From Flavobacteriales bacterium CG_4_9_14_3_um_filter_32_8 (GTDB lineage Bacteria > Bacteroidota > Bacteroidia > Flavobacteriales_E > Vicingaceae): 5,386 bases of DNA. Shown in pieces: positions 1 through 5,386 of the stretch; position 1 is the stretch's first letter, and each line of letters opens with the position of its first letter. The stretch covers positions 1,223 to 6,608 of the forward strand of contig PFUQ01000221.1 of the NCBI GenBank assembly GCA_002790175.1, in the 5' to 3' direction. The position numbers and the translations under genes were made by a program. The notes beneath the pieces were generated by a model. The model was not told the origin of the DNA. It made no database searches and saw only the letters and a list, made by a program, of their open reading frames with translations.

Positions 1-1
1 T

Positions 2-490
2 TTAGGTGGAAATGACTGGGATTATGCATGGTTCATCCAACAAACAACTGATGGAGGATACATTGTTGCTGGATATGCTTATTCAAACAATGGAGATGTA
101 ACAAGCAATCATGGTTTTGATGATTATTGGGTGGTTAAACTAGATAGTTTAGGTGCTATTGATTGGCAAAAATGTTTAGGTGGAACTAATAGTGAGAGGG
201 CAATCTCCATCCAACAAACAGCCGATGGAGGATACATTGTTGCTGGAGCTTCTAAATCAACTAATGGTGATGTAACAGGCAATCATGGTAATTATGATTA
301 TTGGGTGGTAAAACTAACCAATTTGGGTGCTATTGATTGGCAGAAAGCCTTAGGTGGAACTGGTGGTGATTATGCATACTCCATCCAACAAACAGCCGAT
401 GGAGGGTATATTGTCGCTGGTTATACTACTTCAACTGATGGAGATGTAACAGGTAATCATGGTGATTATGATTACTGGGTGGTTAAACTA
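2..490 (+). repeat. Tandem 174-bp coding repeats (58 residues per unit, 2.8 units visible)
   Basis: Units begin at 2, 176 and 350, exactly 174 bp apart, with no indels between units. The third keeps register through WVVKL, ending at 490, then gives way to the linker before the sorting domain. Units 2 and 3 agree at 37 of 47 aligned residues by hand comparison, and the differences cluster in two patches: after LGGT and after IVAG. The repeat very probably continues to the left of the window. Confidence 0.93.
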
Positions 491-757
491 TCCCCAGCTG
501 TAGGAGTAGTTGAAATTACCGAACTATCGGAATTTAGTGTTTTCCCCAACCCAACAACCAACCAAATTACTGTAAAAGTAAACCCTAAATTAGTTGGTGC
601 TTTTTACACAGTTTTTGATAACATGGGTAAAATGGTTTTATCGGGGCAACTCAACTCAGAAAATACTATAATTGAATTGGGCAATTTATCGGGTGGTATT
701 TATTTGTTAAACGTTGGAGAAAATAGCCAGCAAACATTTAAAGTGATAAAAGAATAG
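2..757 (+). CDS. Secreted repeat protein with T9SS C-terminal sorting domain (5' end missing)
   Basis: The frame is open from the left edge, so the gene starts outside the window; the GTG at 131 is an internal valine (YWVVKL), not a start. The visible part has two full 58-residue repeats and a third of 47 residues. Each begins LGG, has a core IQQTxDGGYIVAG, then GDVTxNHG and DYWVVKL, and the full ones end GAIDWQK. Repeats of this type in Bacteroidota surface proteins are thought to form beta-propeller-like blades (inference here). A short linker leads to a C-terminal domain of about 74 residues from 533, with the FPNPTTNQITV motif, a central VFDNMGKMVLSG strand and a terminal GGIYLLNV...FKVIKE. 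This is the Por secretion system tail (TIGR04183 type), which directs export across the outer membrane by T9SS and is normally cleaved off at the surface. The ligand or activity is unknown; no catalytic domain is visible. Confidence 0.9.
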   Translation, partial: LGGNDWDYAWFIQQTTDGGYIVAGYAYSNNGDVTSNHGFDDYWVVKLDSLGAIDWQKCLGGTNSERAISIQQTADGGYIVAGASKSTNGDVTGNHGNYDYWVVKLTNLGAIDWQKALGGTGGDYAYSIQQTADGGYIVAGYTTSTDGDVTGNHGDYDYWVVKLSPAVGVVEITELSEFSVFPNPTTNQITVKVNPKLVGAFYTVFDNMGKMVLSGQLNSENTIIELGNLSGGIYLLNVGENSQQTFKVIKE

Positions 758-784
758 CGTTATTGTCAATGTCAAATTCCATCC

Positions 785-803
785 GCCTGTAGCTATTCGG
801 GCA
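785..803. repeat. Decayed TAGCTA-centred near-palindrome
   Basis: The short element GCCTGTAGCTATTCGGGC lies between the T9SS protein gene and the glycosyltransferase gene. Its centre, TAGCTA at 790-795, is a perfect 6-bp palindrome; the outer CC and GGG arms only loosely complement each other. It resembles a decayed copy of an AGCT-centred hairpin such as the one at 5019-5034, but the pairing is too imperfect to claim firmly. Confidence 0.3.
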
Positions 804-807
804 GATT

Positions 808-856
808 TTCTATCTTCCGACTTCGGTCTTCTGACTTCCAACTTCCGACTTCCAAC
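808..856. repeat. Degenerate 7-bp tandem array (consensus TTCCGAC)
   Basis: Seven consecutive heptamers can be read: TTCTATC, TTCCGAC, TTCGGTC, TTCTGAC, TTCCAAC, TTCCGAC and TTCCAAC. Every unit begins TTC and ends in C. The array fills most of the convergent gap between the stop codon at 757 and the stop codon at 861, so it lies in no visible gene. It ends four bases before the glycosyltransferase stop. Its role, if any, is unknown. Confidence 0.8.
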
Positions 857-860
857 AATC

Positions 861-1868
861 TCAAACTCTAAACCAAAAATTCGAAACTTTTTCTACTATT
901 TCCCTCTCATCAATCTCCTTCATACATTTAAAATGTTTTTTAGGGCATTTATCATAACCCAATTTTGAACATGGTCGGCATTGTAAATTTTTGTTTTCTA
1001 TAATAACATATTTCTCTGGATTGTTGGGATAATAAGGATACATGCCAAAAGCAGGAATAGTATTTCCCCAAACAGAAATTATTTTTACGCATAAAGCTGC
1101 ACCAATGTGCATCAATCCTGTGTCGTGCGTAATTAATGTTTTACACTGTTTTACCAATGATGCAGATTGGTTGATGTTGTATTTTCCACAAGCGTTGTAA
1201 ATTAAATTGCCAACAGCATTTGTTATTTTTTGAGCTGTTTCTGCATCTTCTTTTCCTCCCAATAAAATAATCGGGTGATTTATTTTTTTACAAATGGAAA
1301 TTATTTTTTCAGTTGGCAATCTTTTAGTGACATGTTGTGCTCCAATGGCAAAAGCGATGTATTCTTTTTGGTGCGTAATAGGAAGTTCGGATAATTTTAT
1401 TTCATCTTTTTCAGGGATAAAAAAGTCTAATCCTAAGCCATCATTTTTTACACCCAATAGTTGAACAGCTTCAAAATATCGGTCAACAATATGAATATTG
1501 GGAAGTTTATTAATTTTAAAAGTAGTAATAAGCCATTTTTTAAAATTGATTTTATCAAAAGTAAACGCTAAACATTTTAAGTTTTTCAACACTCTCTTTG
1601 AACGCAAATTTTTGTGCAAATCAATCACATAATCGAATTGTTCTTGTTTTAGTTCGTTGATAATTTCGTTGGTACTTTTGGTAATGGTATGAATTTTTGA
1701 AAGGTGTGGATTATGCTCAACAATAGCTGAATATTGTTTTTTGGTTAAAAAATGAACTTCCACCTCACCATCAACTTGCTGTTTTAAACATCTAACAATG
1801 GGAGAAGTCAGCACTATATCGCCAATGGAACTGAAACGAATTACCAATATTTTAACTTTATTCTCCAT
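861..1868 (-). CDS. Glycosyltransferase family 9 (heptosyltransferase-like)
   Basis: The 335-residue protein has the usual length and two-domain GT-B layout of GT9 enzymes, which move a sugar, classically heptose from ADP-heptose, onto lipopolysaccharide core at the inner face of the cytoplasmic membrane. The N-terminal domain opens with RFSSIGDIVLTSP (residues 11-23), the family signature with Asp17, and has VIDLHKNLRS at 81-90. The C-terminal donor-binding domain shows AIGAQHVTKRLP (174-185), LLGGKED (202-208), HDTGLMHIGAAL (248-259) and SVWGNT (265-270). Four cysteines near the C terminus (297, 300, 308, 315) form a C-x2-C-x7-C-x6-C pattern, also seen in many GT9 proteins. The start at 1868 places the signature at the expected distance from the N terminus. 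The gene is divergent from the isomerase gene and is not in a visible glycan cluster, so the sugar and acceptor cannot be told. The fold assignment is firm; heptose specificity is not. Confidence 0.9.
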   Translation of the reverse strand: MENKVKILVIRFSSIGDIVLTSPIVRCLKQQVDGEVEVHFLTKKQYSAIVEHNPHLSKIHTITKSTNEIINELKQEQFDYVIDLHKNLRSKRVLKNLKCLAFTFDKINFKKWLITTFKINKLPNIHIVDRYFEAVQLLGVKNDGLGLDFFIPEKDEIKLSELPITHQKEYIAFAIGAQHVTKRLPTEKIISICKKINHPIILLGGKEDAETAQKITNAVGNLIYNACGKYNINQSASLVKQCKTLITHDTGLMHIGAALCVKIISVWGNTIPAFGMYPYYPNNPEKYVIIENKNLQCRPCSKLGYDKCPKKHFKCMKEIDEREIVEKVSNFWFRV

Positions 1869-1875
1869 GAAACGA

Positions 1876-1883
1876 CAAATATA
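1876..1883 (-). promoter_or_regulatory. Possible Bacteroidota -7 promoter element for the glycosyltransferase gene
   Basis: Read on the minus strand, TATATTTG exactly matches the Bacteroidota -7 consensus TAnnTTTG. It lies seven bases before the ATG at 1868, so transcription would begin at or within a few bases of the start codon, giving a nearly leaderless message. No good TTG/TTTG -33 element is found at the normal spacing: the nearest TTG is only 13 bases upstream of the -7 box. The match could be chance in AT-rich DNA. Confidence 0.3.
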
Positions 1884-1955
1884 ACCAATCCTTCATCAAG
1901 GTTAGTATTCTATAAATTTAGAATTTCTTACTTTTACAGCCTATTATAAAAAAAC

Positions 1956-2939
1956 ATGAAAGAATTAATAGCAAATTTTACGCAACACATTACAGAAGCC
2001 ATCAACATTAGTAAGTCAAGTGCTTTAACCCCTTTTAAAGGAAAAATTGAAAACGTATTAATTTGTGGACTAGGAGGTTCAGGTATTGGAGGAACAATTA
2101 TTTCTCAAGTGGTTGCCGACAAAGCAAATTGTCCAATCGTTATTAATAAAGATTATAAAATTCCAGCTTTTGTCAATCAAAATACCTTAGTTATTGCTTG
2201 TTCTTATTCTGGAAATACCGAAGAATCTATCGAAATGTTGGCACAAGCAGAAAGTAAAAATGCAGTAATTGCTTGTATCACTTCTGGTGGAAAATTGCTG
2301 GAGATTGCTCAAAAAAATAAATACAATAGCATCGTAATTCCTGGAGGATATCCTCCAAGAGCTGCATTTGGTTTGGCATTTCCTCCTTTGTTTTTTCTAT
2401 TGTCACATTACCACATTATTGCCTTCGACTATGTTACTCAATTGAATAATGTTGTAAAATTGATTGGTGCTGAAGAGGGAAACATGGTTGCTGAGGCTAA
2501 AACGGTTACAGAAAAATTATTTAATAAAATTCCTGTTATTTATGCCGATTCATGGTTTGAAGGTGTTGCTGTTCGATTCCGTCAGCAAATTAATGAAAAT
2601 GCTAAAATGTTATGCTGGCATCATGTGATACCAGAAATGAATCACAACGAATTGGTTGGTTGGACAACTAAAAACGAAAAATTAGCCGTTGTACTATTCA
2701 GAAATAAGGATGATTATTTTAGGACGCAAAAAAGAATGGAAATCAACAAAACGGTTTTCAGTAAATATACTTCCACAATTATTGAAATTTTTTCGAAAGG
2801 AAATACTCGATTAGAACAAGCATTATACTTGATTCATTTAGGAGATTGGATTTCTTACTTATTAGCAGAGAAAAAAGGCATAGATGTAACCGAAGTGGAT
2901 GTGATTACCAACTTAAAAAACGAATTATCTAAAATTTAA
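1956..2939 (+). CDS. Bifunctional phosphoglucose/phosphomannose isomerase
   Basis: This 327-residue SIS-domain protein belongs to the small PGI/PMI family, distinct from the larger classical glucose-6-phosphate isomerase. Such enzymes interconvert fructose 6-phosphate with glucose 6-phosphate or mannose 6-phosphate in the cytoplasm. Visible family marks are GLGGSGIGG (38-46), the phosphate-binding SYSGNTEES (83-91), PPRAAFG (133-139, Arg135), INENAK (212-217, Glu214) and NHNELVGW (229-236, His230). The end, GDWISYLLAEKKGID then VITNLKNEL with Lys321, matches the family C-terminal domain. The Arg, Glu, His and Lys correspond by context to residues described as catalytic in the archaeal enzyme, so the active site looks complete. 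ATG at 1956 follows an A-rich stretch with no Shine-Dalgarno, normal for this phylum. The stop overlaps the lipB start. The mannose branch could feed surface glycan synthesis; that is inference. Bifunctionality rests on family membership. Confidence 0.93.
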   Translation: MKELIANFTQHITEAINISKSSALTPFKGKIENVLICGLGGSGIGGTIISQVVADKANCPIVINKDYKIPAFVNQNTLVIACSYSGNTEESIEMLAQAESKNAVIACITSGGKLLEIAQKNKYNSIVIPGGYPPRAAFGLAFPPLFFLLSHYHIIAFDYVTQLNNVVKLIGAEEGNMVAEAKTVTEKLFNKIPVIYADSWFEGVAVRFRQQINENAKMLCWHHVIPEMNHNELVGWTTKNEKLAVVLFRNKDDYFRTQKRMEINKTVFSKYTSTIIEIFSKGNTRLEQALYLIHLGDWISYLLAEKKGIDVTEVDVITNLKNELSKI

Positions 2940-3637
2940 TGCCAGAAGTACATTTTCAAGATTTAGGGTTAATCGATTACAAAGAAGCTTGGGATTTCCA
3001 AGAAGTCCTTTTTAATGCCAATGTTAATGCAAAAATTGAAAATCGTAGAGCAGATAAAGTAGTAACTGAAACCATCAATCATTTATTATTTTGTGAGCAT
3101 CCGCATGTTTACACGCTAGGAAAAAGTGGAAATGAAAGTCATTTGCTACTCTCGGAAGCATTACTGAAACAAAAAGGTGCCACTTTTTACAAAATAAATA
3201 GAGGTGGAGATATTACCTATCACGGTCCAGGACAAATTGTTGGTTACCCCATTTTAGATTTAGATTATTTTTTTACCGACATCCATAAATATCTTCGATT
3301 TTTGGAAGAAATGGTAATTTTAACCTTAGCTGAATATGGAGTAGAAGCTGGAAGATATGAAGGTTATACAGGCGTTTGGTTAGATGCAGACATTCCAAAA
3401 AAAGCACGTAAAATTTGTGCCATGGGCGTTCGTTGCAGCAGATGGGTTACCATGCACGGATTTGCATTTAATATCAATACCAATCTCGATTATTTTAATA
3501 ATATTGTACCTTGCGGTATTACTGATAAACAAGTTACCTCTTTGCAGAAAGAATTGAATAGGGAGATTGACGTAAATGAAGTGAAACAAAAATTAAAAAA
3601 ACATTTTAGTGATTTATTTGCTGCAGAAATTTATTAA
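2939..3637 (+). CDS. lipB: Octanoyltransferase LipB (lipoate biosynthesis)
   Basis: LipB moves the octanoyl group from octanoyl-acyl carrier protein to a lysine of the lipoyl domains of 2-oxoacid dehydrogenases and the glycine cleavage H protein; LipA then inserts sulfur. The 232-residue protein carries the family signature RGGDITYHGPGQ (88-99) followed by GYPILDL. It also has KICAMGV (158-164), holding the expected catalytic lysine Lys158, then MHGFAFN (172-178) and IVPCGI (189-194), holding the catalytic cysteine Cys192. The start FQDLG...DYKEAWDFQ is typical of Bacteroidota LipB, supporting the ATG at 2939. That ATG shares its first base with the upstream stop (TAATG), so the gene is probably co-transcribed and translationally coupled with the isomerase. 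No lipA is visible in the window. The 210-bp open frame on the opposite strand inside it is a shadow. Confidence 0.96.
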   Translation: MPEVHFQDLGLIDYKEAWDFQEVLFNANVNAKIENRRADKVVTETINHLLFCEHPHVYTLGKSGNESHLLLSEALLKQKGATFYKINRGGDITYHGPGQIVGYPILDLDYFFTDIHKYLRFLEEMVILTLAEYGVEAGRYEGYTGVWLDADIPKKARKICAMGVRCSRWVTMHGFAFNINTNLDYFNNIVPCGITDKQVTSLQKELNREIDVNEVKQKLKKHFSDLFAAEIY

Positions 3638-3653
3638 TTTAACATAAAATTTA

Positions 3654-3747
3654 GGAAGACGGAAATCGTAGGTTGGCATCGAGTGTTAGCTTTCTCCTTC
3701 AGCTGACGGAAGATACAGAGGGATGACATGTTGGAAAGATGGAAGTC
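3654..3747. repeat. Scattered remnants of the 7-bp repeat, in reverse orientation
   Basis: The 143-bp gap between lipB and the serine hydrolase gene contains GGAAGAC and GGAAATC back to back (3654-3667) and an exact GGAAGTC (3741-3747). The last is the reverse complement of a rotation (GACTTCC) of the heptamer repeated at 808-856. The palindrome at 3695-3710 sits between the two groups. With so few copies the relationship is suggestive only. Confidence 0.4.
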
Positions 3748-3757
3748 CAAAATCGTA
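3663..3757. repeat. Pair of 8-bp direct repeats (AAATCGTA)
   Basis: AAATCGTA occurs at 3663-3670 and again at 3750-3757, enclosing a 79-bp segment that contains the AGCT-centred palindrome. The arrangement could be a target-site duplication of a small non-coding insertion, but an 8-bp match in AT-rich DNA, partly overlapping the heptamer remnants, is weak evidence. Confidence 0.3.
3695..3710. repeat. AGCT-centred imperfect palindrome, copy of the 5019 element
   Basis: TCCTTCAGCTGACGGA matches the perfect palindrome at 5019-5034 in 15 of 16 bases; the one difference (T for G at the fourth base) breaks one pair of the stem. It lies between lipB and the serine hydrolase gene. No run of T follows on either strand, so a terminator role is not supported. 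A dispersed REP-like repeat is the better description. Confidence 0.6.
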
Positions 3758-3780
3758 AATTATAACTTTATAAACTAACC

Positions 3781-4932
3781 ATGATGAAACTACTAAAAAA
3801 AGTACTCTTAGGCATTGTTATCGTTATTGCCCTTGTAGCAATACTTGCCGTTGTAACTGGAAACTCGCATCTTTTTAAAGCTGTTTCCTCTACTTACTTA
3901 AAAGGACATGCTGGTCCATCAATTGACGAACATGCTATTTTTGAAAGCAGAACAGTAGCAGTTGGCGAATATCAACCTTGGGAATTAGGTGAATTTTATA
4001 ATAAAATTTATGACAAAGATTTATTAAAAGAAATTGAGGCTTTTGACCCAGCTGCATTTTTAGTGGTTAAACACAATAAAATTGTTTACGAAAAATATTG
4101 GAATGGGTATGATGAAAATTCACTAACCAACTCCTTTTCTGTTGCCAAAACTTTTATTGGTTTATTAATTGGAATTGCCATTGATGAGGGTAAAATTAAT
4201 AGTATTGATGACCCTGTAGCTAACTATTTGCCAGAATATAAAAATCACCCAGAATTAACGATTAAAAATCTGTTAACGATGAGTTCGGGTATTAACTTTG
4301 ACGAAAGTTATACTAGCCCATTTGGGCACATGGCAAAAGCTTATTATGGAACGGATATTAAAAAATTAAACGAAGATTATGCAGTAACAGAAACTCCTGG
4401 TGAAACTTGGCGATATTTGGGAGGTAACACCATTATTTTATCTTTTATTTTAGAGAAAGTAACCAAAATGACTATTTCTGAATACATGAGTGAAAAAGTA
4501 TGGCAACCTATTGGAGCTAAAAATGCCGCTTTATGGAGTTTAGATAAAAAAGATGGTAGAGAAAAAGCCTATTGTTGTTTTTACTCCAATGCTAGAGATT
4601 TTGCACGAATTGGTCAATTGTATTTAAATGGTGGTTTATGGAATGATAAACGTATTGTAACAGAAAAATATGTTGAAGCATCTACTTGTTCTGCCTATTA
4701 TTTAAAAGATAAAAATGGAACACCAGTAGATTTTTATGGTTATCACTTATGGTTAACCTACTATAAAGACATGGATATATATTATGCCCGTGGCATAAAA
4801 GGTCAATTTATTATTGTAATACCAGAACGCCAACTCGTAATTGTTCGCTTAGGTAATGAAAGAAGTAATGAATTAATCAATAATCACCCAAGTGATTTAT
4901 TTACTTATATTGATTTTGCATTAAAGCAGTAA
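3781..4932 (+). CDS. Serine hydrolase of the beta-lactamase / class C PBP family
   Basis: The 383-residue protein has a basic N terminus (MMKLLKK) and one strongly hydrophobic stretch at about residues 8-26, a signal anchor or Sec signal peptide, so the enzyme should act outside the cytoplasm. There is no lipobox cysteine. The rest is a beta-lactamase-type (COG1680-like) domain. Ser120-Val-Ala-Lys123 in NSFSVAKTF is the catalytic SxxK. LTIKNLLTMSSGINF (159-173) is the typical segment downstream of it. Tyr212 in WRYLGGN takes the place of the YxN tyrosine. GIKGQFIIVIPE (338-349) replaces the KTG strand. This pattern is closer to the esterase, amidohydrolase and 6-aminohexanoate-dimer hydrolase branch than to true AmpC enzymes, so beta-lactam resistance should not be assumed; the substrate is unknown. 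Two ATGs in tandem (3781, 3784) could serve as start, and no Shine-Dalgarno decides. The gene stands alone, convergent with the gene at the right edge. Confidence 0.88.
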   Translation: MMKLLKKVLLGIVIVIALVAILAVVTGNSHLFKAVSSTYLKGHAGPSIDEHAIFESRTVAVGEYQPWELGEFYNKIYDKDLLKEIEAFDPAAFLVVKHNKIVYEKYWNGYDENSLTNSFSVAKTFIGLLIGIAIDEGKINSIDDPVANYLPEYKNHPELTIKNLLTMSSGINFDESYTSPFGHMAKAYYGTDIKKLNEDYAVTETPGETWRYLGGNTIILSFILEKVTKMTISEYMSEKVWQPIGAKNAALWSLDKKDGREKAYCCFYSNARDFARIGQLYLNGGLWNDKRIVTEKYVEASTCSAYYLKDKNGTPVDFYGYHLWLTYYKDMDIYYARGIKGQFIIVIPERQLVIVRLGNERSNELINNHPSDLFTYIDFALKQ

Positions 4933-4962
4933 GTTAAGGTAGGTTCTAAAAATTGATTCGCA

Positions 4963-5004
4963 TCAAAATTTTCATAGTTTTTTAGAGACCATGAAAATTT
5001 TTGA
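4963..5004. repeat. AT-rich inverted repeat downstream of the serine hydrolase gene
   Basis: TCAAAATTTTCAT (4963-4975) is the reverse complement of ATGAAAATTTTTGA (4991-5004) except for one extra base in the right arm, with a 15-base spacer. It begins 30 bases after the hydrolase stop, so it could form a weak hairpin at the end of that message. The spacer, not the downstream side, carries the run of T, so it is not a classic terminator. An inverted operator or decayed repeat is also possible. Confidence 0.5.
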
Positions 5005-5018
5005 AACACTATCTGGAT

Positions 5019-5034
5019 TCCGTCAGCTGACGGA
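5019..5034. repeat. Perfect 16-bp palindrome TCCGTCAGCTGACGGA
   Basis: The sequence equals its own reverse complement over 16 bases and the symmetry stops at both ends. A near-identical copy (15 of 16) lies in another intergenic gap at 3695-3710. Two intergenic copies within 1.4 kb point to a dispersed REP-like element rather than a dedicated operator for one gene. It is not followed by a T run. Confidence 0.75.
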
Positions 5035-5106
5035 TGGTTGCGGTATAACTTCAAAATAGATGATGTAATATTGGAATTTATGTTATGTGATTTTGGTATT
5101 TTGCTT

Positions 5107-5150
5107 GAGTGAGTAGCTTAAAGCGGCACTAAAATAAATAGTACTCACTC
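5107..5150. repeat. 9-bp inverted repeat GAGTGAGTA / TACTCACTC
   Basis: GAGTGAGTA (5107-5115) and TACTCACTC (5142-5150) are perfect reverse complements separated by 26 bases. The right arm is also the left arm of the hairpin at 5143-5171, so the two pairings exclude each other. Confidence 0.6.
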
Positions 5151-5171
5151 GGCACAGCCGAGCGAGTGAGT
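5143..5171 (-). terminator. Strong hairpin, probable terminator of the gene at the right edge
   Basis: CTCGGC (5148-5153) and GCCGAG (5157-5162) form a 6-bp stem with a 3-base loop. ACTCA (5143-5147) and TGAGT (5167-5171) extend it by five pairs across a 4-base bulge. An alternative 9-bp pairing, 5143-5151 with 5163-5171, is also possible. Read on the minus strand, the hairpin lies about 40 bases past the stop codon at 5210 and is followed by a T-rich ACTATTTATTTTAG, which fits a terminator for that gene. On the plus strand it is followed only by GAGTTTAAAT, so a bidirectional role is less likely. Confidence 0.5.
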
Positions 5172-5209
5172 GAGTTTAAATATCTATAGTTGTTTTCTGG
5201 TAATAAAAT

Positions 5210-5386
5210 TTAAGGACAAACTATTGATGTACTAACAAGAGTTCCAGTATTTCCAACCGTTATTCTCCAACAACTTCCATTAGGTGATTTTAAAATTATT
5301 CCTGTTCCAATATCAGTAACATTAACATCACCACCAACAATCGTAAGTTTTGATGAAGGCACGTTAGTTCCTATACCCATCATACC
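5210..5386 (-). CDS. C-terminal end of a surface-type protein (5' end missing)
   Basis: The minus strand is open from the right edge to a TAA at 5212-5210, giving the last 58 residues of a longer protein. It reads GIGTNVPSSKLTIVGGDVNV, then DIGTGIILKSPNGSCW and RITVGNTGTL, and ends in SIVCP. The GIGTxxPxxKL(x)VxGDVxV pattern is a recurring segment in Bacteroidota surface and tail-fibre-like proteins. The ending SPNGxCWRITVxNxGTL...CP is also familiar from such proteins, from memory of the style rather than a named domain. No T9SS sorting domain is present at this C terminus. The two cysteines (39 and 57 of the visible part) could pair outside the cell. The gene is convergent with the serine hydrolase gene, and the hairpin at 5143-5171 lies just downstream. 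The function is unknown. The coding call is supported by the clean protein-like sequence to the edge. Confidence 0.75.
   Translation of the reverse strand, partial: GMMGIGTNVPSSKLTIVGGDVNVTDIGTGIILKSPNGSCWRITVGNTGTLVSTSIVCP

Noticed and set aside
131..757. GTG at 131 as the start of the repeat protein
   Set aside because: The same frame is open upstream to the window edge with a full repeat unit, and the codon is the first valine of the conserved YWVVKL.
819..828. GAC-TTCG-GTC mini-hairpin as a terminator between the convergent genes
   Set aside because: Only three base pairs, no T run, and fully explained by the heptamer array.
1929..1936. TACTTTTA as a -7 promoter box for the isomerase-lipB unit
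   Set aside because: One mismatch to TAnnTTTG and no -33 TTG at suitable spacing; expected by chance in such AT-rich DNA.
3380..3589. 69-codon open frame on the minus strand
   Set aside because: It lies wholly inside lipB, whose motifs are intact, and its translation shows no recognisable domain; a shadow frame.
3763..3770. TAACTTTA as a -7 promoter box for the serine hydrolase gene
   Set aside because: One mismatch to the consensus and the nearest upstream TTG (3731) is about 29 bases away, too far for a -33 element.
4953..4966. TTGAT-TCGC-ATCAA hairpin followed by T-rich DNA as the hydrolase terminator
   Set aside because: The 5-bp AT-rich stem is too weak to claim and competes with the longer inverted repeat that starts at 4963.
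4991..5059. 22-residue ORF starting at ATG 4991
   Set aside because: Its start is part of the inverted repeat arm and it runs through the 16-bp palindrome; too short and without any protein-like support.

Overview
The window looks like a piece of a low-GC Bacteroidota (probably Flavobacteriia-like) chromosome. The main evidence is a protein with a type IX secretion (T9SS) C-terminal sorting domain, a second cell-surface-type protein fragment of a style common in that phylum, and AT-rich genes with no Shine-Dalgarno sequences. One possible start-site promoter matches the Bacteroidota -7 consensus TAnnTTTG. The genus cannot be named from the sequence alone.

Layout from left to right. Positions 2-757 (+) are the 3' end of a secreted repeat protein: almost three 58-residue tandem repeats followed by a T9SS sorting domain. 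A short convergent gap (758-860) holds a degenerate 7-bp tandem array and a TAGCTA-centred near-palindrome. A family 9 glycosyltransferase (heptosyltransferase-like) lies on the minus strand at 861-1868. It is divergent, across 87 bp, from a two-gene unit on the plus strand: a bifunctional phosphoglucose/phosphomannose isomerase (1956-2939) and lipB, octanoyltransferase (2939-3637), which overlap by one base as TAATG. After a 143-bp gap with repeat remnants comes a membrane-anchored or exported serine hydrolase of the beta-lactamase/PBP class C type (3781-4932). The 277-bp gap 4933-5209 contains no convincing gene but several inverted repeats, including a perfect 16-bp palindrome and a strong hairpin. 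At the right edge, the last 58 codons of a minus-strand surface-type protein run in from outside the window (5210-5386).

Functionally the genes are mixed housekeeping and envelope genes. The isomerase interconverts hexose phosphates that feed central metabolism and GDP-mannose-type sugar nucleotide synthesis. The glycosyltransferase probably adds sugars to a surface glycan. LipB starts protein lipoylation. The serine hydrolase acts outside the cytoplasm. The two edge genes encode secreted or surface proteins. I see no defence system, mobile element with a transposase, CRISPR array or RNA gene, and no clear undescribed multi-gene system. The most interesting unexplained material is the set of short intergenic repeats: AGCT-centred palindromes next to 7-bp arrays in several gaps, and competing hairpin arms at 5107-5175.
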